A stretch of DNA of 64,000 nucleotides from Musa acuminata AAA Group (Eukaryota; Streptophyta; Magnoliopsida; Zingiberales; Musaceae). Below, one piece after another: positions 25,402 through 38,166 of this stretch. Numbering within the stretch: the first letter of the stretch is position 1; each line of letters opens with the position of its first letter. The position numbers were made by a program, and so were the translations under genes. Where the stretch lies: NCBI RefSeq assembly GCF_036884655.1, contig NC_088340.1, positions 1,936,001-2,000,000 of the forward strand, read 5' to 3'. The notes under the pieces were generated by a model. The model made no database searches and had not been told where the DNA came from. It worked only from the letters and a program-made list of their open reading frames with translations.

Positions 25402-28400
25402 TCATCTCCATGCTTCGGCACGATCAGTCTCTGAATTTATACGACTCACGATACTGGCCCCTTTAGACCTTTCGGCTGGGAAGGATGCGTGATGTAGTTT
25501 TCCCTTTCTTCCTTTCTTGTGGTTGTGGCCGTTCAACCGACCCATCCTTTTCCTGCGATAATTCGTGTGAACTGCATTAGAACCATCAGCCGCTACATCG
25601 TACCCGCTGGATGAACCACCAGTTTGTGCTGCGTTCGTGGGGAATGCAGTTTCTTCAGAGGCAGCAGCAGTGGCACAGAAGGTCTGAGGACTAACAGCTG
25701 CCTCATCTATTGTCAATTTAGGAACTTGGGTAAGAATATTGAAGACAGGTTTCTTGGTAACACAAACTAGCTCGACTGCCTCTTCACTACTAGCCTCGAG
25801 ATGAGGCTTAGGGCTGTAGTGGCCATCGTCATCAGATGGATCTGCATCATAAACATAAGCATCTTCCAAAATAGATTGTTGTCTCTCTTTAAGTGTCCTT
25901 ACGATCAGCATCCTCAAAAAATTCATCACTTGCACTACATACATCAATGCAGTCAAAGGATCTGCCACCTACGAGTTATGATAAAAGATGGATAGATGTT
26001 TCAGTATGCAGTCCAGAAAATTGAAAATATACTTTGCACAGAAAAGAAATGATGATGGGAAAAAGGGGGTCTGAAGAGTGAGTGAGACTAATTACACATG
26101 CGATTAATTACCTTAGTCATGTTTGGAGCAAACACTGTTGCAACATTATGTGCATTCATCTTGTTTTGTTGTTCTTCTTGGGCAACGTCAGCCATCAAAT
26201 TGATAGCCCAATCCAGTAGAGCAGCTTCTGTTGGCGGTAGCAATCTAGTGATATGATCACAAGCTTCCTCTGTTTGGCATTGCATCACCTGCTCAGATGA
26301 AAGAGAGTCCAACAACCCCATAGGAAGTTCTCTAAACCAGGCCTGCAGAATAATACAAAAATAAAAAACCCTGGAATACTGCAGAGGGTAAATTTTTTGG
26401 AAGACAACTTTTCCAAAGATAATGTTCGCAGCATATATTTACTAAGGATATTGACCTTTTTCAAAGAACAAGAGCATATAAAGAAGTATCCGATAGAGAA
26501 ATGACATGAAATATACACAGAGGTAAGGATAGCATGATACCCAAGAAACAGAACCGTAATGACATCAACAAAAATCAACTAGTAAATTGACTTCTGCCAT
26601 GGTTTTATTTTCCAAAACAATGAAACTGCTTCCAGCTCCATATTGCCAACACATTTTCGTGCTAGAAACTTCAAGTCATGTTGTTCAAACTTTGTATATT
26701 GAAGCATACAGCCATCTCCACATGATAACCCTGATGAGAATGTTCTTATGATTTGCACATAATCGTTTGCTTTCCTTAATCAGAACATTAAAATGCACGC
26801 AAGCCACTAAAGCCGTTTTGCAAATCAGCCTCTTTGAACAACCAGAATGCCACTTATCCAATTACCAATGACTGTTTAGATTATCTTCATAAACCAAGTT
26901 CCTCCCAACAAAACAATTTGACCAATTTAAAGCATCTATGAGCAGCGAACATAAATCATCAAATATCGTTCAGAATTAATGACTCGTGATACGGACAAGA
27001 ATATTCACTTTTGTCCACTAAACCAATACTAAGAAAACATGACAACCTGAACAAGGTTCTATAAGCACAAAGCTTTAATTCAACATCTCAAATCAGATCG
27101 AGTGCCAAATAAGCCTCAGACTCGAGAATCTGGCAAATTCAGTTTCATAAATCGGAATAATAGAAGAGATCAAGAGCTTATTCTAATAAGCACCATAGCC
27201 TTGCTTTCTACTGTGTATGCAGAAACAGCTCATTACCACCAAGCTAATCAAAACTCAAGCCTCTATCAAATAAGATAGTGAAGCTATAATTTAGTTAGTG
27301 CTAGCCAAAAGATCCAGCTATTTACTGGCCAGTTTGCATGACTACACTTTAGTAAACAGAGCTTTGTTTCTGGCAACAAAAATTTACATGAGTCAATGAA
27401 CTTATCCATTCTAATTCTCCAAATTAACAACTATTTAGATTTTTTCATTTAAAAATTATAGTTTATCTAGAAGGCAACAACAATGGATAAAATGTAGAGA
27501 TAAAGCATTTGTTATTGCCTTGAGAATTTCTACTTTGAAAAGAAGATGAATTAATTATACATGTGTTGCAGTGGGAATGAATTAGGATAAAGTTTGCAGG
27601 TTACCTTTATTAAACCCGCTAGACAATGCACATCAACACCTTCTGGTACTATTCCATTATCTAGCTGGTTTCTCACATACTCCTCTTCACTAGTCTCACC
27701 ATTTATCCTGAAAATTCCTTCTGCCTGTTCAGTTTCAATGGGATCAAAATTCAGGCATCAAATGTACAAAAATAATTATTTAGAATCAGGAGATATACCC
27801 GAAGGCCACCTTGCTCATAAAGACATCTCTGCATTTGCAAGAGTATGGTTGGAACAGTATTGCCTCTAGAATCATATGAGCATTGCATAGATTCAGTTGA
27901 AACACCAAAGACAGTTGCACTGCAGAAGAATTTCCAGATAGAGTTAGCATGAATCAGCAAAAGCTAAAATGCAAACATGATAAAAAAGAAAGGATGAATA
28001 ATACATGGAAATTTATTGATAATCTTAACGTTTATAGCACATGTTTCCCCATAATTTATTTAGTCCACAAAAAATCATAATTTAGGAACACTATATTTAA
28101 GAAATTGAACTTCATGGTTGAGCAAGGAAGTCTTTCCTTGTATGCTGACAACGATTCATCTAAATAAAACATAATGGAATTTTATCATGCGTGGGAACCA
28201 CAGTTTAATTGATTTTTCAAGCAGTTCATTTAGGTATCATATGTCTCATTCCAGAAAATAACTAAAAAAAGAACAAATAAGCCTCCTCTTGACATTCTGT
28301 AAAGAAAGAAAATTTGTTCTTGTTTAGATTAGTGAAATTGAATGGAACCTACGGTTTGAGGTTTTAGAATAGAAGATCAAGGAAAGCTAACAAAAATCAA

Positions 28401-30452
28401 GTAAAACATCAGAAAGTCAAGGAAAGCTGAAATTTTTTTGGTTGGATTTTTACATTTTAAAACAACTGAAATGGCATGCCATTATTAGTCATCGACGACT
28501 TATCAAGATCAAATTAAATCACAAGCTTCTGCTTGGTGTAGTGTCAGTCAATCGATGCTCATTCTAGGAGGTCCCCTCACAAAGTCAAAGTATATGAACA
28601 TGTGACCTGAGTAGATCTATTTATTTCCTGAGCATTTAGAAGAAAGCCGTACATAATACTTGCTGTTAAAAGGCATTTATCTTGATGTGTGCACACTACA
28701 CATAAGGCTCAGAAAAATGCCTTTTAACAGCAAAATCCACCGCACCTCATAAAGGATATGATTGTGTGGCTTTCTGAATGATCAAGTCATTGCAAAAATA
28801 CAAACACATTCAATAATATACCAATTAGTTCTCTTTATAGGAAAGAGGTGCTATAACTTGATCAAATTTTTTGACCAATAAAACATAGGCCAACCTTGAG
28901 CAAAGAAATGATAATGTGGCTTTCTGAATGATCAAGTCATTGCAAAAATACAAACACATTCAAGAATATACCAATTAGTTCTCTTTATAGGAAAGAGGTG
29001 CTATAACTTGATCAAATTTGTTGACCAATCAAACATAGGCCAACCTTGAGCAAAGAAATTTTGAGGGATGTTACAATCTAAACATGAAGTGACCAAATGA
29101 CTGGCAGGGGACAAATAAATAAAGAAGATAGTTAGGTTTCCAATAGCATGAGTGGAGAGAATGATATGGCAAATCATATGACATGCTTCCATCTCCTTTT
29201 CTGGTGCAAATTCAAGAAAATTAATGCGATCTATAATGAATCAATTCAGAGTGACCCCACATACACAACATAAAAAAAAATCCTCATTTTCGACTACAGG
29301 ATATAATAGATGTGTTTTTAGACCCAAGCTGCAATTGTTCATAAAAACTTTTTCTTTTTTTTTGGCACCAACAAGGATCTAAAAATTTAGCTACAAAGCG
29401 GTAAAGAACAGAATTTATTAGACAAGTTCAAGAGAACTAATCTGATCTATGTAACTAACCAATTTAGAATGACCCCAAGAGGCCAACATCAAAATCTTTT
29501 TACATTTCTGACAACAGGAAATAAAAGACATGTTTTTAGACCCAAATTGGAATTGTTCACAAAAACTGATCTTGTTTCTTTGCACTATCAAGGATCTGAA
29601 AATCTAGCTATAAAGTGAAAAGGAACAGAATTTATTGGATGCAAGTTCAAGAGAACTAACCTGATCTATTTAACAAATCAATTTCCAACATTGAAAGTTT
29701 CCTATTTCTGACAACAGGAAATAATAGATGTGTTTTTTTGACCCAAATTGTAATTGTTCATAAAAAAAACTCTTTTTTTTTTTTCTTTGCACTATCAAGG
29801 ATCTAAAAATCTAGCCACAAATTGGAAAACAACAGCCTTTGAATCAATAATGAGACCTTCAAGGAAAACACTCAATTGAATTATTTCATGATATTTAAGG
29901 TCACTGATTTCAAGATACCAACTTCATCTAAATCTAATAATTATACTAATACAAGAAACCAACCATAAGCTCACATTTCTCCAGAAGAAGGGGAAATTTG
30001 TCAGACCTTGCGCTGGGGGCTATACGAGGAACCTCCGGCTCGAACTCGACGGGCAGCCCAAGGAATCCATGGAACCGGTCGAAGGTGACGTGGGCGACGT
30101 GCTGCACGTCTGTGGGACGCCCGATATCCATTGAGCAGGAATCCTTGTCGCCGGCTCCCTCCGTCTTGCACCCCAGCAGCGACTTCCGGACCACCGTCAG
30201 GACCAACGCCAACACAGACAGCTGCCGTTGTTGATCCTCCTCCACGACCTCCTGCCCTCCTCCTCCCCTCACCCTCCTTTCCCTCTTCTCCTCTAACGGG
30301 CCGCCACCGCCACTCCTGCCGGCCTCGTCCTCGCCTCCTCCGAGGGCATTGAAAGGGCCTAAAAAGCCGCTGGCCTCATCACACGACTCGCACGAAAGGG
30401 CCCCTCTCGGAGACGAAGGGAAGTGAGAAGGGGACGGAAGCACTTCAGCCAT
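25402..30452 (-). CDS. Rho GTPase-activating protein with CRIB motif (RopGAP), 494 aa
   Basis: Switches off plant ROP GTPases by stimulating GTP hydrolysis, and so acts in polarity, pollen-tube, hypoxia and defence signalling. Exons (minus): 30007-30452, 27799-27919, 27605-27724, 26112-26342 and 25402-25968. They sum to 1485 bases, 495 codons with stop. The CRIB motif starts at about residue 109 (IGRPTDVQHVAHVTFD). The RhoGAP domain runs from about residue 151 (TVFGVSTESMQCSYDSRG) to 390. The catalytic arginine finger is Arg195 in AEGIFRING. The motif NAHNVATVFAPNMTK closes exon 4. The C-terminal 170 residues are low-complexity with a basic cluster. All introns are GT-AG; intron 1 is about 2.1 kb and full of repeats. 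The reading frame is intact. Confidence 0.95.
28661..28732. repeat. Perfect 18-bp inverted repeat (hairpin) in RopGAP intron 1
   Basis: The arm TGCTGTTAAAAGGCATTT at 28661-28678 is exactly matched by its reverse complement at 28715-28732, with a 36-base loop. It could be a small MITE remnant or an RNA hairpin. Confidence 0.85.
28765..29059. repeat. 150-bp tandem duplication in RopGAP intron 1
   Basis: The unit starting TGTGGCTTTCTGAATGATCA at 28765 recurs at 28915 and matches until about 29059 with only a few differences (for example AATAATA versus AAGAATA). It looks recent. Confidence 0.93.
29211..29830. repeat. Three-copy diverged tandem repeat in RopGAP intron 1
   Basis: Units of about 216, 219 and 185 bases start at TTCAAGARAAYTAA (29211, 29427, 29646). 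They share the landmarks ACAGGAWATAAWAGA, TTTTTAGACCCAA, CAAGGATCTRAAAAT and ACAGAATTTATT. They are clearly older than the adjacent 150-bp duplication. The third copy carries a deletion. Confidence 0.85.
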
Positions 30453-31312
30453 GGCTTGAGGGAATTCCAGAATTCGAATGAAAAAGAAACAAAGATTGGA
30501 TTTTGAGAACAATGTCTGTTTAAAGATTGGATTTTGATAACAATGCCCGGGTAAAGATTGGATTTTTAGAACAACGAACCGAGAAAAAAAAGGATTGGAT
30601 TTTCAGGACATGGGCACTTGAAATCCTCCTCCTCCAAGCTTGGAGAAAGGGATGGCTGTGGGGCCTGAGGAACTTGTAATGTGGAGTTGGAACAAAAGGG
30701 ATGGATTTAAATTGGTTGGCTGTGAGAAATCACAACCTTAGTTGTATGGGATTTGGTTACATGGCATGGGGGGGGGGGGGGGGGGGGGGGGGGCTCTCTT
30801 TTGGAGAGGGAGAAAAGATTGGTCGAGAGTGGAAGGGGAATACAGAGAGAAGCCATGGAAAGTAGTTTGAGGTTGGAAGGGCTCATAGAAAACTGCTGTA
30901 TTTAGTTGGGTCTTTGTGTTAATTAATGACTTGTAGATTGGGAGAGTTTGGTTTAGAGATCAAAAGGACCTGTTTTTTGTTAAGTTGAGGAGGATTGAAT
31001 GGTCTATATTTAGATAGCTTATTGTTACCAACTCATCTGCACTTGCAAATGCAATGTATTATCATCTATTCACATTTACTACATACATCCCTTTGGGTAA
31101 ATAATATTTATGGAGTAGTATAATATTAATTGGCATCAAATCCTATATTTGCTCCATCTATTTCACACACCCTTAGAATAATATCTCTGTAATATTTAGA
31201 AAAATAAATCAAAATTTATGCTTTATACATAGAGATAATTTTGAAAATAATCTGAGTTCATACATGGCTTTTGATTTCAGATTAAGTAGTTTTTCATTTT
31301 AGTTAAGCTCAG

Positions 31313-31358
<46 letters not shown>

Positions 31359-32081
31359 TTTACCTTAAAAAAGGAAAACCAAAAACTAAATCAATGGAAT
31401 ACAAAAGTGAAAGGCAAACAATCGAAATCCAATAATTAAATCCAAGTTATTGGCCAAATATCTAAATTAATAGGCCATATTAGTTCCTAGAATAGGGAGG
31501 AGTCCAAGGAAATGTGTGATTGCCTGCATGCAACTGGAAAATGATTGCAAGCAATGATTGACAAGAACATCTGCTAATTGCAAGTTAGATAGAGGGTCAA
31601 GACATTGATATCTAGTTCCGATTAGATATTATGTGGGCATGTAGATTGCATGTTCACTTATGTAGTGTGCATATGAATGGTATCCATTTTTATATCATCG
31701 ATTAGGGGGCAATCAATCAATTAGAATTGGAATGGGAGAGCAGAGAATGTCCACGAAATGCTTCTATAGGCACACACACAAAGCCACCAAAATGAAAGAT
31801 CCTCCTAACTCTCTCTACCATCAAATCAACCATGCCATGAAATGGAACTGTAAACCAAAAGAGTAATTTTCCTATAATATCGAACAAATTCACAAAAGGT
31901 TTCATCGTCATCGCCGTAGTTTACACCTTCGGAAAGGACATGGAAATGCCTATTCGCATGGCATACGAGCTTGACAAGAGAGGCCTATGTTCATGTCCAT
32001 CAACATATGTCGATGTGATGTGATGACCTGCACCGGTCGAACAAGCTTTGCAGAGAGCAAATCCAAAGCCCCTTCCTTTGG
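30453..32081. other. RopGAP 5' region and intergenic DNA
   Basis: At 30490-30610 the phrase AAAGATTGGATTTT recurs several times in the RopGAP leader region. A run of 26 G lies at 30768-30793 and a TA run at about 31317-31354. From 31400 to 32080 the DNA is AT-rich up to the 3' flank of the PSI-like gene. No gene recognised. Confidence 0.5.
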
Positions 32082-33848
32082 TTAAGCAGTGTCTTGGATT
32101 GCTGGACAAGCGTGGACATCGGCATCGACCTGTATCTGCAGACAGTCATCGAAGTTTCTGCTGCTGACGCACTCCAACATGGCTTTCGCATTCAATTCTC
32201 TTCCGTATCTCCACAAGTAGTTCAAACCAACGAGCAGCTCAGTAATGGCGTCCTCCGCCTTCCTTTGGTCCGCAAAATAGAGCGTCTGCAGCAGAAGAAC
32301 GTTAGAGTTGGAGACCAAGCTCTGCTGCTCGAAGTTCCTCTCGGATTGCCATCGGATCATGTTATGGGCGAGCGGTGCCAGCCAGTCCAGTATCCTTGTC
32401 ACCGCCGCACTCCACTCTGCTGCAAGAACTGGATCGTAAATGGATGAAGCCAAGTTCTTGGCGTACGATTTCAGCCTCGCTCTGAGGGCTGCTTTTATGC
32501 TTGTGGTTAGCATGCTGTAGAGGTCATCTCTGGCGTCGGGGCCGATCAAATGGGGGGAGGCCGCAAGCTTCTCGATGACGATGATCACGTTGGCGTAGTG
32601 CAGAGCTAGAGCTGCGGCGCCGAGGGTGGTGGCTGGAGCATTCAGCAACTGGAACCTGGGTTCGATCATGTCGAACATGTTTACGCTGGTCTCAGGGCTT
32701 GCAGCATCAGCTCCGGGAGGAGTCAATGGCGTCACATTTGGCTTCCGGAGGGCGGTGTCCATGGGGATGCAGCTCTGCAGGACTGCTGGCTCATTGCCAC
32801 CGACCATACACCCACCGAATGTTCTGCCGCCGACCGGCCACTTGGTTCGAGAATTATGGCGCTTTCGAGCGGGAGGAGGCAGGCCGATCCTGGGAGGTGG
32901 ACACTGCCCGGCCAATGCTCCGCTGTTGGTAGCTATAGGCCCGGATCTGGTTTCGTGCTGAGGGGCAGCGTGCGGCCCGGAGGCGAACAGGCGGACCATG
33001 TTGCCGTCGGATGAGTGGCCGGGGGAGGGCATCAGGCCGGCGATGGAGTGGCTGCGGGAGAGCCGGGCGGCGGGCTTTCGGCGGCCGCCGGACCACCCGG
33101 TGGCTTCTGTCTTCGTCGGGAATCCGAAGACTTGCCTGATCCTTCCGACGATCGAGAACAGGGATCGGCTCAGCAGGCGGACGGCGTAGTCGTAGGTCCT
33201 GACCCACAGCGAGGCCTCGCGCAGGTACTTCACTTGCTGCCGCTGCCACATGACCTTGTGCTTGAAATCGGCGACGCTGGCCTGGTGGCGGCCGCCGGCG
33301 TCGGGGTTGGCCAGCAACCGGAGCAGCCCCTGCTCCAGCTCCGCCAGCACCTCGAGCTCGTGGTACAGGTCGGCGCCCGCGGCGACAAACCGCTCCATCT
33401 TCTTGACCTTGCGCTCCATCTTCCGCCCCGCGTACTCGAACCCGTGGGGGTCGGCGCCGGTCTTGACCAGATCCGCGAACGCGGCGTCGAACCGCTGCAG
33501 CGCTGGGTCGGAGCACCGCCGGCCGAGTCCGGCCACGGCGCGGGCCAGGGACCCGAGGGCGTCGGTCGTCTCGGCGAGTGCCAGGGCGAGGAGGAAGCCG
33601 TCGTCGTCGGAGACGAGCTTGCGGACGCCCTCGAGGCGGAGGACCTCATCGCGCAGGCGGGCGACGCGGTCGTCGGCCAGGGCGTGCCAGAGCTGGACGG
33701 CCTTGGACATGAACCGCGCAACCTCGAAGGCCAGCACGCCGACAGTGGCGGCTGCCTTCTCCCCCCCGCCCGCGCCGCCCTTCTTTCGCCCGCCATCTCG
33801 CACGAGCCCCATGCGGCCCAGCCACGACTCCGACTTCACCTTCCTCAT
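32082..33848 (-). CDS. PSI-like DUF3475/DUF668 protein, 588 aa, intronless
   Basis: Member of the plant family containing the PHYTOSULFOKINE SIMULATOR (PSI) proteins, linked in Arabidopsis to growth and peptide-hormone signalling at membranes; the biochemical activity is unknown. The start is MRKVKSESWLGRMGLV. The DUF3475 region lies at about residues 36-92 (VGVLAFEVARFMSKAVQLWH ... RLRDEVLRLEGVRKLVS). A predicted helical region with alternating basic and acidic residues follows (GRKMERKVKKMERF). The DUF668 region lies at about 405-495 (TLGAAALALHYANVIIVIEK, IGPDARDDLYSMLT). The C-terminal third contains LDWLAPLAHNMIRWQSERNF. The N-terminal half is very GC-rich, typical of monocot intronless genes, and generates long shadow frames in all phases. 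The frame is intact. Confidence 0.93.
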   Translation of the reverse strand: MRKVKSESWLGRMGLVRDGGRKKGGAGGGEKAAATVGVLAFEVARFMSKAVQLWHALADDRVARLRDEVLRLEGVRKLVSDDDGFLLALALAETTDALGSLARAVAGLGRRCSDPALQRFDAAFADLVKTGADPHGFEYAGRKMERKVKKMERFVAAGADLYHELEVLAELEQGLLRLLANPDAGGRHQASVADFKHKVMWQRQQVKYLREASLWVRTYDYAVRLLSRSLFSIVGRIRQVFGFPTKTEATGWSGGRRKPAARLSRSHSIAGLMPSPGHSSDGNMVRLFASGPHAAPQHETRSGPIATNSGALAGQCPPPRIGLPPPARKRHNSRTKWPVGGRTFGGCMVGGNEPAVLQSCIPMDTALRKPNVTPLTPPGADAASPETSVNMFDMIEPRFQLLNAPATTLGAAALALHYANVIIVIEKLAASPHLIGPDARDDLYSMLTTSIKAALRARLKSYAKNLASSIYDPVLAAEWSAAVTRILDWLAPLAHNMIRWQSERNFEQQSLVSNSNVLLLQTLYFADQRKAEDAITELLVGLNYLWRYGRELNAKAMLECVSSRNFDDCLQIQVDADVHACPAIQDTA

Positions 33849-34830
33849 GGACGGCGGTAGCCGTGTCCCAAGCGGAAGACCCCTTCAAAATCCAAGGTTT
33901 ATCTCATCACAAGATTCCGATGGATAGAATAAACGCAGGAACTGGAGCTGCAGCGCTGGACTGACGGAAACCAGGCGGGTAGGAGGAGAACACTGCACGA
34001 GGAGGACGTGGAAGCCAGTGCAAGGTGGGGGATTCTCTTTTACCCTTCCTTGTCTGTCTTTAGTTTAGGCTGAGGCCGAAACCAGGAAAGGAAGCCACCA
34101 AGAAGTTGCTTCCTCGGTGGCGGTGCCACAGTGCGGGCCGCAGCTGCGCATGTGTTGGTGGCCGTAGGCCAGTGCGTTGGGGGTGCATCCACTCAAGTCA
34201 CCACCACCTGCGACTCACTCTTTGCACCTCGCATAAATGCGCGGCTGTATCACCCATCGCCGCCCATCTGCATCTAATCAAAACCAGCAGCGACAACAAA
34301 AAGTAAGAAAGAGGGAATAAGATTCCAAGGTCACCAGCACAGCGGTGGCGGGCCAACAGAAGAAGGAGAGGAGAGGCCACATTACCATATCATCCGAGCT
34401 CAACAAGTCAATTATGCAGCTGCTTTACCTCGGTTGACCTCTAGCTTACTCTCTTGTCTCAAATCCAGTTGATATTGACGGGGAACTCGTCAAATCTTTA
34501 GGTTGGGCCGTGGAGGTCATAGGTGCACATGCACCGAGCTGGATCGATCCCATTTGGGAACAAGAACAAGGGATGCACTTGTTGTCGTCTTGCTATGGCA
34601 TTGTCTCCGGTGTGCGTGCCGATATGATTCGTGTTTGGCCATATGTCGCGGTCTCAGGCTGGCAATTGTGCGAGTGACGTAACGTTTAAGCGCGTTACAG
34701 GTTTTCAATGGCGTTACTGTTAGATGTATTAGCAAACGTATTTTACGTAATGTTTCGTTGGTTCTCCCATCTCCGCCGTTCCATTCCGCTCACCGACATT
34801 GATTCCAAGGAGGAGGCGGCGGTAGCGGTG
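33849..34830. other. Intergenic, PSI-like promoter region
   Basis: GC-rich sequence at 33849-34300 probably includes the leader and promoter of the PSI-like gene. No other gene was supported. Confidence 0.4.
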
Positions 34831-34930
34831 ATGGCCGCTGCTTCGCCTCCCACTCCGACCACCAGCAGTTCGCCTCAGGTCCGGCAGTTGTCCTGCACCA
34901 AATGCTTCGTTGCGCTTTGGTTCTGCTATC
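34831..34930 (+). pseudogene. Possible orphan first exon of a DUF3128-like gene
   Basis: The frame from the ATG at 34831 reads MAAASPPTPTTSSSPQVRQL then SCTKCFVALWFCY, followed by a GTACGT donor at 34931. A CxKCFxALWFCY segment is characteristic of the start of plant DUF3128 (EMI5-like) small proteins. The expected second part (a DNCFGKW-type segment) was not found in the next 5 kb. So this is either a truncated copy or a gene whose second exon I missed. Confidence 0.35.
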
Positions 34931-35316
34931 GTACGTTCTCCTTTCTTCCCTCTCTCTTCCGCATGCCTTTTATGGCCGAATACATTGTATGCTTTTCGTG
35001 GGTCTTGGAGTCCTGGTACCTTATTGGTCTGATCTGACTATTCGATAGTGGCGTGGTCAAATCATTGAAGTGGTGGAGCTCTCAGTGGCCTTTGCCTTAG
35101 GAATCGCTCCAAAAGTCTCGACACTGTTGTTCTCGCCCAACGTCGTGCGTGCCAAGGGCTACTCTGTCTGTCAAAGACATTGTTGTTTTGATTGCTTAAG
35201 AAGATCCTATGTGATTTGAATGGAAGGGGATGGTGGGCACGGCTTAGTGTCATCAAGGTGTTTGTGCAAACGTCCGTGTGAATGTGCTGGATCTTGAGGT
35301 GAGATTCTAATTTTTG

Positions 35317-35362
<46 letters not shown>

Positions 35363-38113
35363 TTTTTATGACTCATTATATTGTTAATTCTATTTTTCAG
35401 TCAATCTGGATCTACCATCTGAATGGACCAATCTTAATCATATTGCCTTTCGTTGTTCCTGGTTGTAATCCTGATCATGAGAATTTCTTTCCAATTAGAA
35501 CCAGCATGTTTTAGATTACCTTCACAGATTTTAAGTAAATTAACACTTGTTTCAAACAAATTGTATGCAGTCTTTGTCTATGTAACAAATACAAAGAACC
35601 TGACTGAAATACCAGTGTAAAACTTTAAAGGATTTGATGAGTCTGTTGCATTATTCAAAATGGCAGTTGTCAAACAATTAGAATAGTTTAGATGGACTTT
35701 AACTATCGAGAAATCTTAATTCAACAAAACATTAAATTAGAATAGTCTGTTGCATATGCATTCTAACTAGTGCAAATTTATCATAGATAGCTAGATAGTT
35801 GGGGAGCACATATAAATACAAATCATACTAAATATTGCTCTGACATTATATGGTGCTGTAGCAATATTGAACAGGCAAATGGTGTGCCACAACCATGTTG
35901 CTGTTTGTTGTGCCTATATTGGTCACATGCCTACTATTATGAAGGCACAGAAACATCTACGTCAAGCAGCAATACTCTGCTGATATTTACATAAGCTTGG
36001 CAGAGGGGAACACCATTGATATTGGCAATTGTTGAATCAGATTAATACTAAATTGCTTTTTGGTTGGTGTTGAGATAATCTAATAGTGCTTTTTAAGAAA
36101 CTAATAAGCCTGTCTATTTCTAAGATGGAGTGATTGGAAGAATTGAACCAAGATATTAGTAAAAAAGGAATTGCTACTGCAGATTAGAACAATGAAGTGA
36201 TTGTTTAGATAAATTTGTGCATGCAATGAAGAAACCATAAGCTTTATAGTAGGTAAATTTTGTTCTATGAAGTGCTTTGAAGGATGATGAATTGAATGAA
36301 CCTTAATATCGTTATGAGCATCGATTTTGAGTCTGTCTCCCTCTACATCATTTATTTCGGTCAAAAGAGTTGTTTGGTAGTTTTGAATAGTCATAATATG
36401 ATCTTGCTTTCATTAATAAATGGGTGAAAGAAACATAGCTGTTTTGGAGCTTCCCATTTTTCTTTTGTTTACATTGTGCAAGTCGTAAATCTCAACTGCC
36501 TGGTCTTAGTTACATGGATCTTTTTCTAGTTGAGCTATGCCGACTGCAATGTCATTAGTTAATCTAATAGCCATCTAATCCCTTGCCATTTGTAATAAAG
36601 TCATCTTGGGCTTTTTCTTTTGTTCTTGATATAGTAGTCATTTCCTTTTAAGTTACATTTAAGACAATACTAAAGAGCAGTGTAAACAGATTGCAGCATG
36701 AGAACCTTGTCCCTCAATCTTGTTCTAAATCTTCATATGATGTTTACAAATCAATAATGATGCTGCTATATTGCAGCAAGATGGTCGTGGGTTAGGCACA
36801 GATCATGTTGGGAAAATGCTTCGCTATATGGAAGAGTGGAGGTTATGTTCCTGAAGATGGTGTGTGCAGTTGGTTCATTATATTGGATGATCGTGGGTGC
36901 GTGCAGTTGGTTCATTATGCTCCCGAAGCTTGTGCCGGAGGCTGAGTCTCTAAATGTGGTGCATGTGATGAATGGCAAAATCTCATGGAGATTACCAAAG
37001 CTTGGAGTGAATCATGTTAGCGTTTCCTTCAATGAGATGGCATTTTGCTAAAAGTACTCTTCAACACCCTGATGAAGTGAGTTCTCATGTCAGAAGCTGC
37101 AAGATCTTCCTTTAGTTGATCATTTCATTGATTTATAATTGAATTCCATTTATCATAAGAAAAGGTAATCATTAATCCTTTTTAACTTTCGTTGCTCTAG
37201 TACTATGAATTCTCATTTGGCCTAATTTTATTTGGACATGTCCGAATCATTTTATAATTTTTTTTCTGGTCTTACATCTAATCAGAGATGGTTAAACCTA
37301 CCATGCATTGTATTATCCACTATCTATTATTTTGGATCTTCTTAGTGCTTTTTTCAACTGATAACGTGGGATTTAAGAACCAAAACAAGGGGTCTTGATC
37401 CACTGTTCTTTTGGTTTCCAAGATTCTTCAATCATGTATTTAAATAGTTTGGTCTAATGGTATATTGATGGCTCATACTTCTGCAGTAGCTTTCATAAGT
37501 GGAGAGAAAGCAGAACAATATATATCTGTACGAATCGGAAGGTGGAGGAAGCTTCAGTGGACTGATGGTAATGTATGACATATTTTCCAGCTTCCTCCTA
37601 AATCTGGCTCATGACCTCTATTTTGAAACATGAAATTCTGCACTTGTTAATCAATGACTATGTATGTTGACTAACTATCAGTATTCTTTTCGAGATCTAC
37701 AAATATATAATCCGGTAGGTTCTAAAGTTTACCATATATTTATATTAAATAAACTGTAGAACTGCTGATGAAGTGCTTTAATTATTACCGTCAGCTTTGT
37801 TTCTTGTTTCTGTGTTCTCCTTTAGTTGGGTGCAGATATAAAAAGGAGGAGAAAAAGGTATGTCTGGAGTGCTTTTCCCCCTTTTGTTTTATGCAAATAA
37901 ATCTACACCACATTTTAAATATTGGCAACTTCGTGGATGGTTATACTTGTAGAATCAAATCCCTACTCCCAAGGCTTTATTGGAAACCACAGTAGTTTGA
38001 ATGACTTGGTGTATGCTGTTGCTCCAATTATGTTATCTCTAATCTTCAATAAGATAATGCATTATGAGTGTCTATGTTATGGCCTCAGGAGCAGGGCACA
38101 GGTAACTGCATCC

Positions 38114-38166
<53 letters not shown>

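Noticed and set aside
33015..33927. Long open frames (281 and 225 codons) on the plus strand
   Set aside because: Shadows of the GC-rich PSI-like gene on the minus strand, which has two conserved domains.
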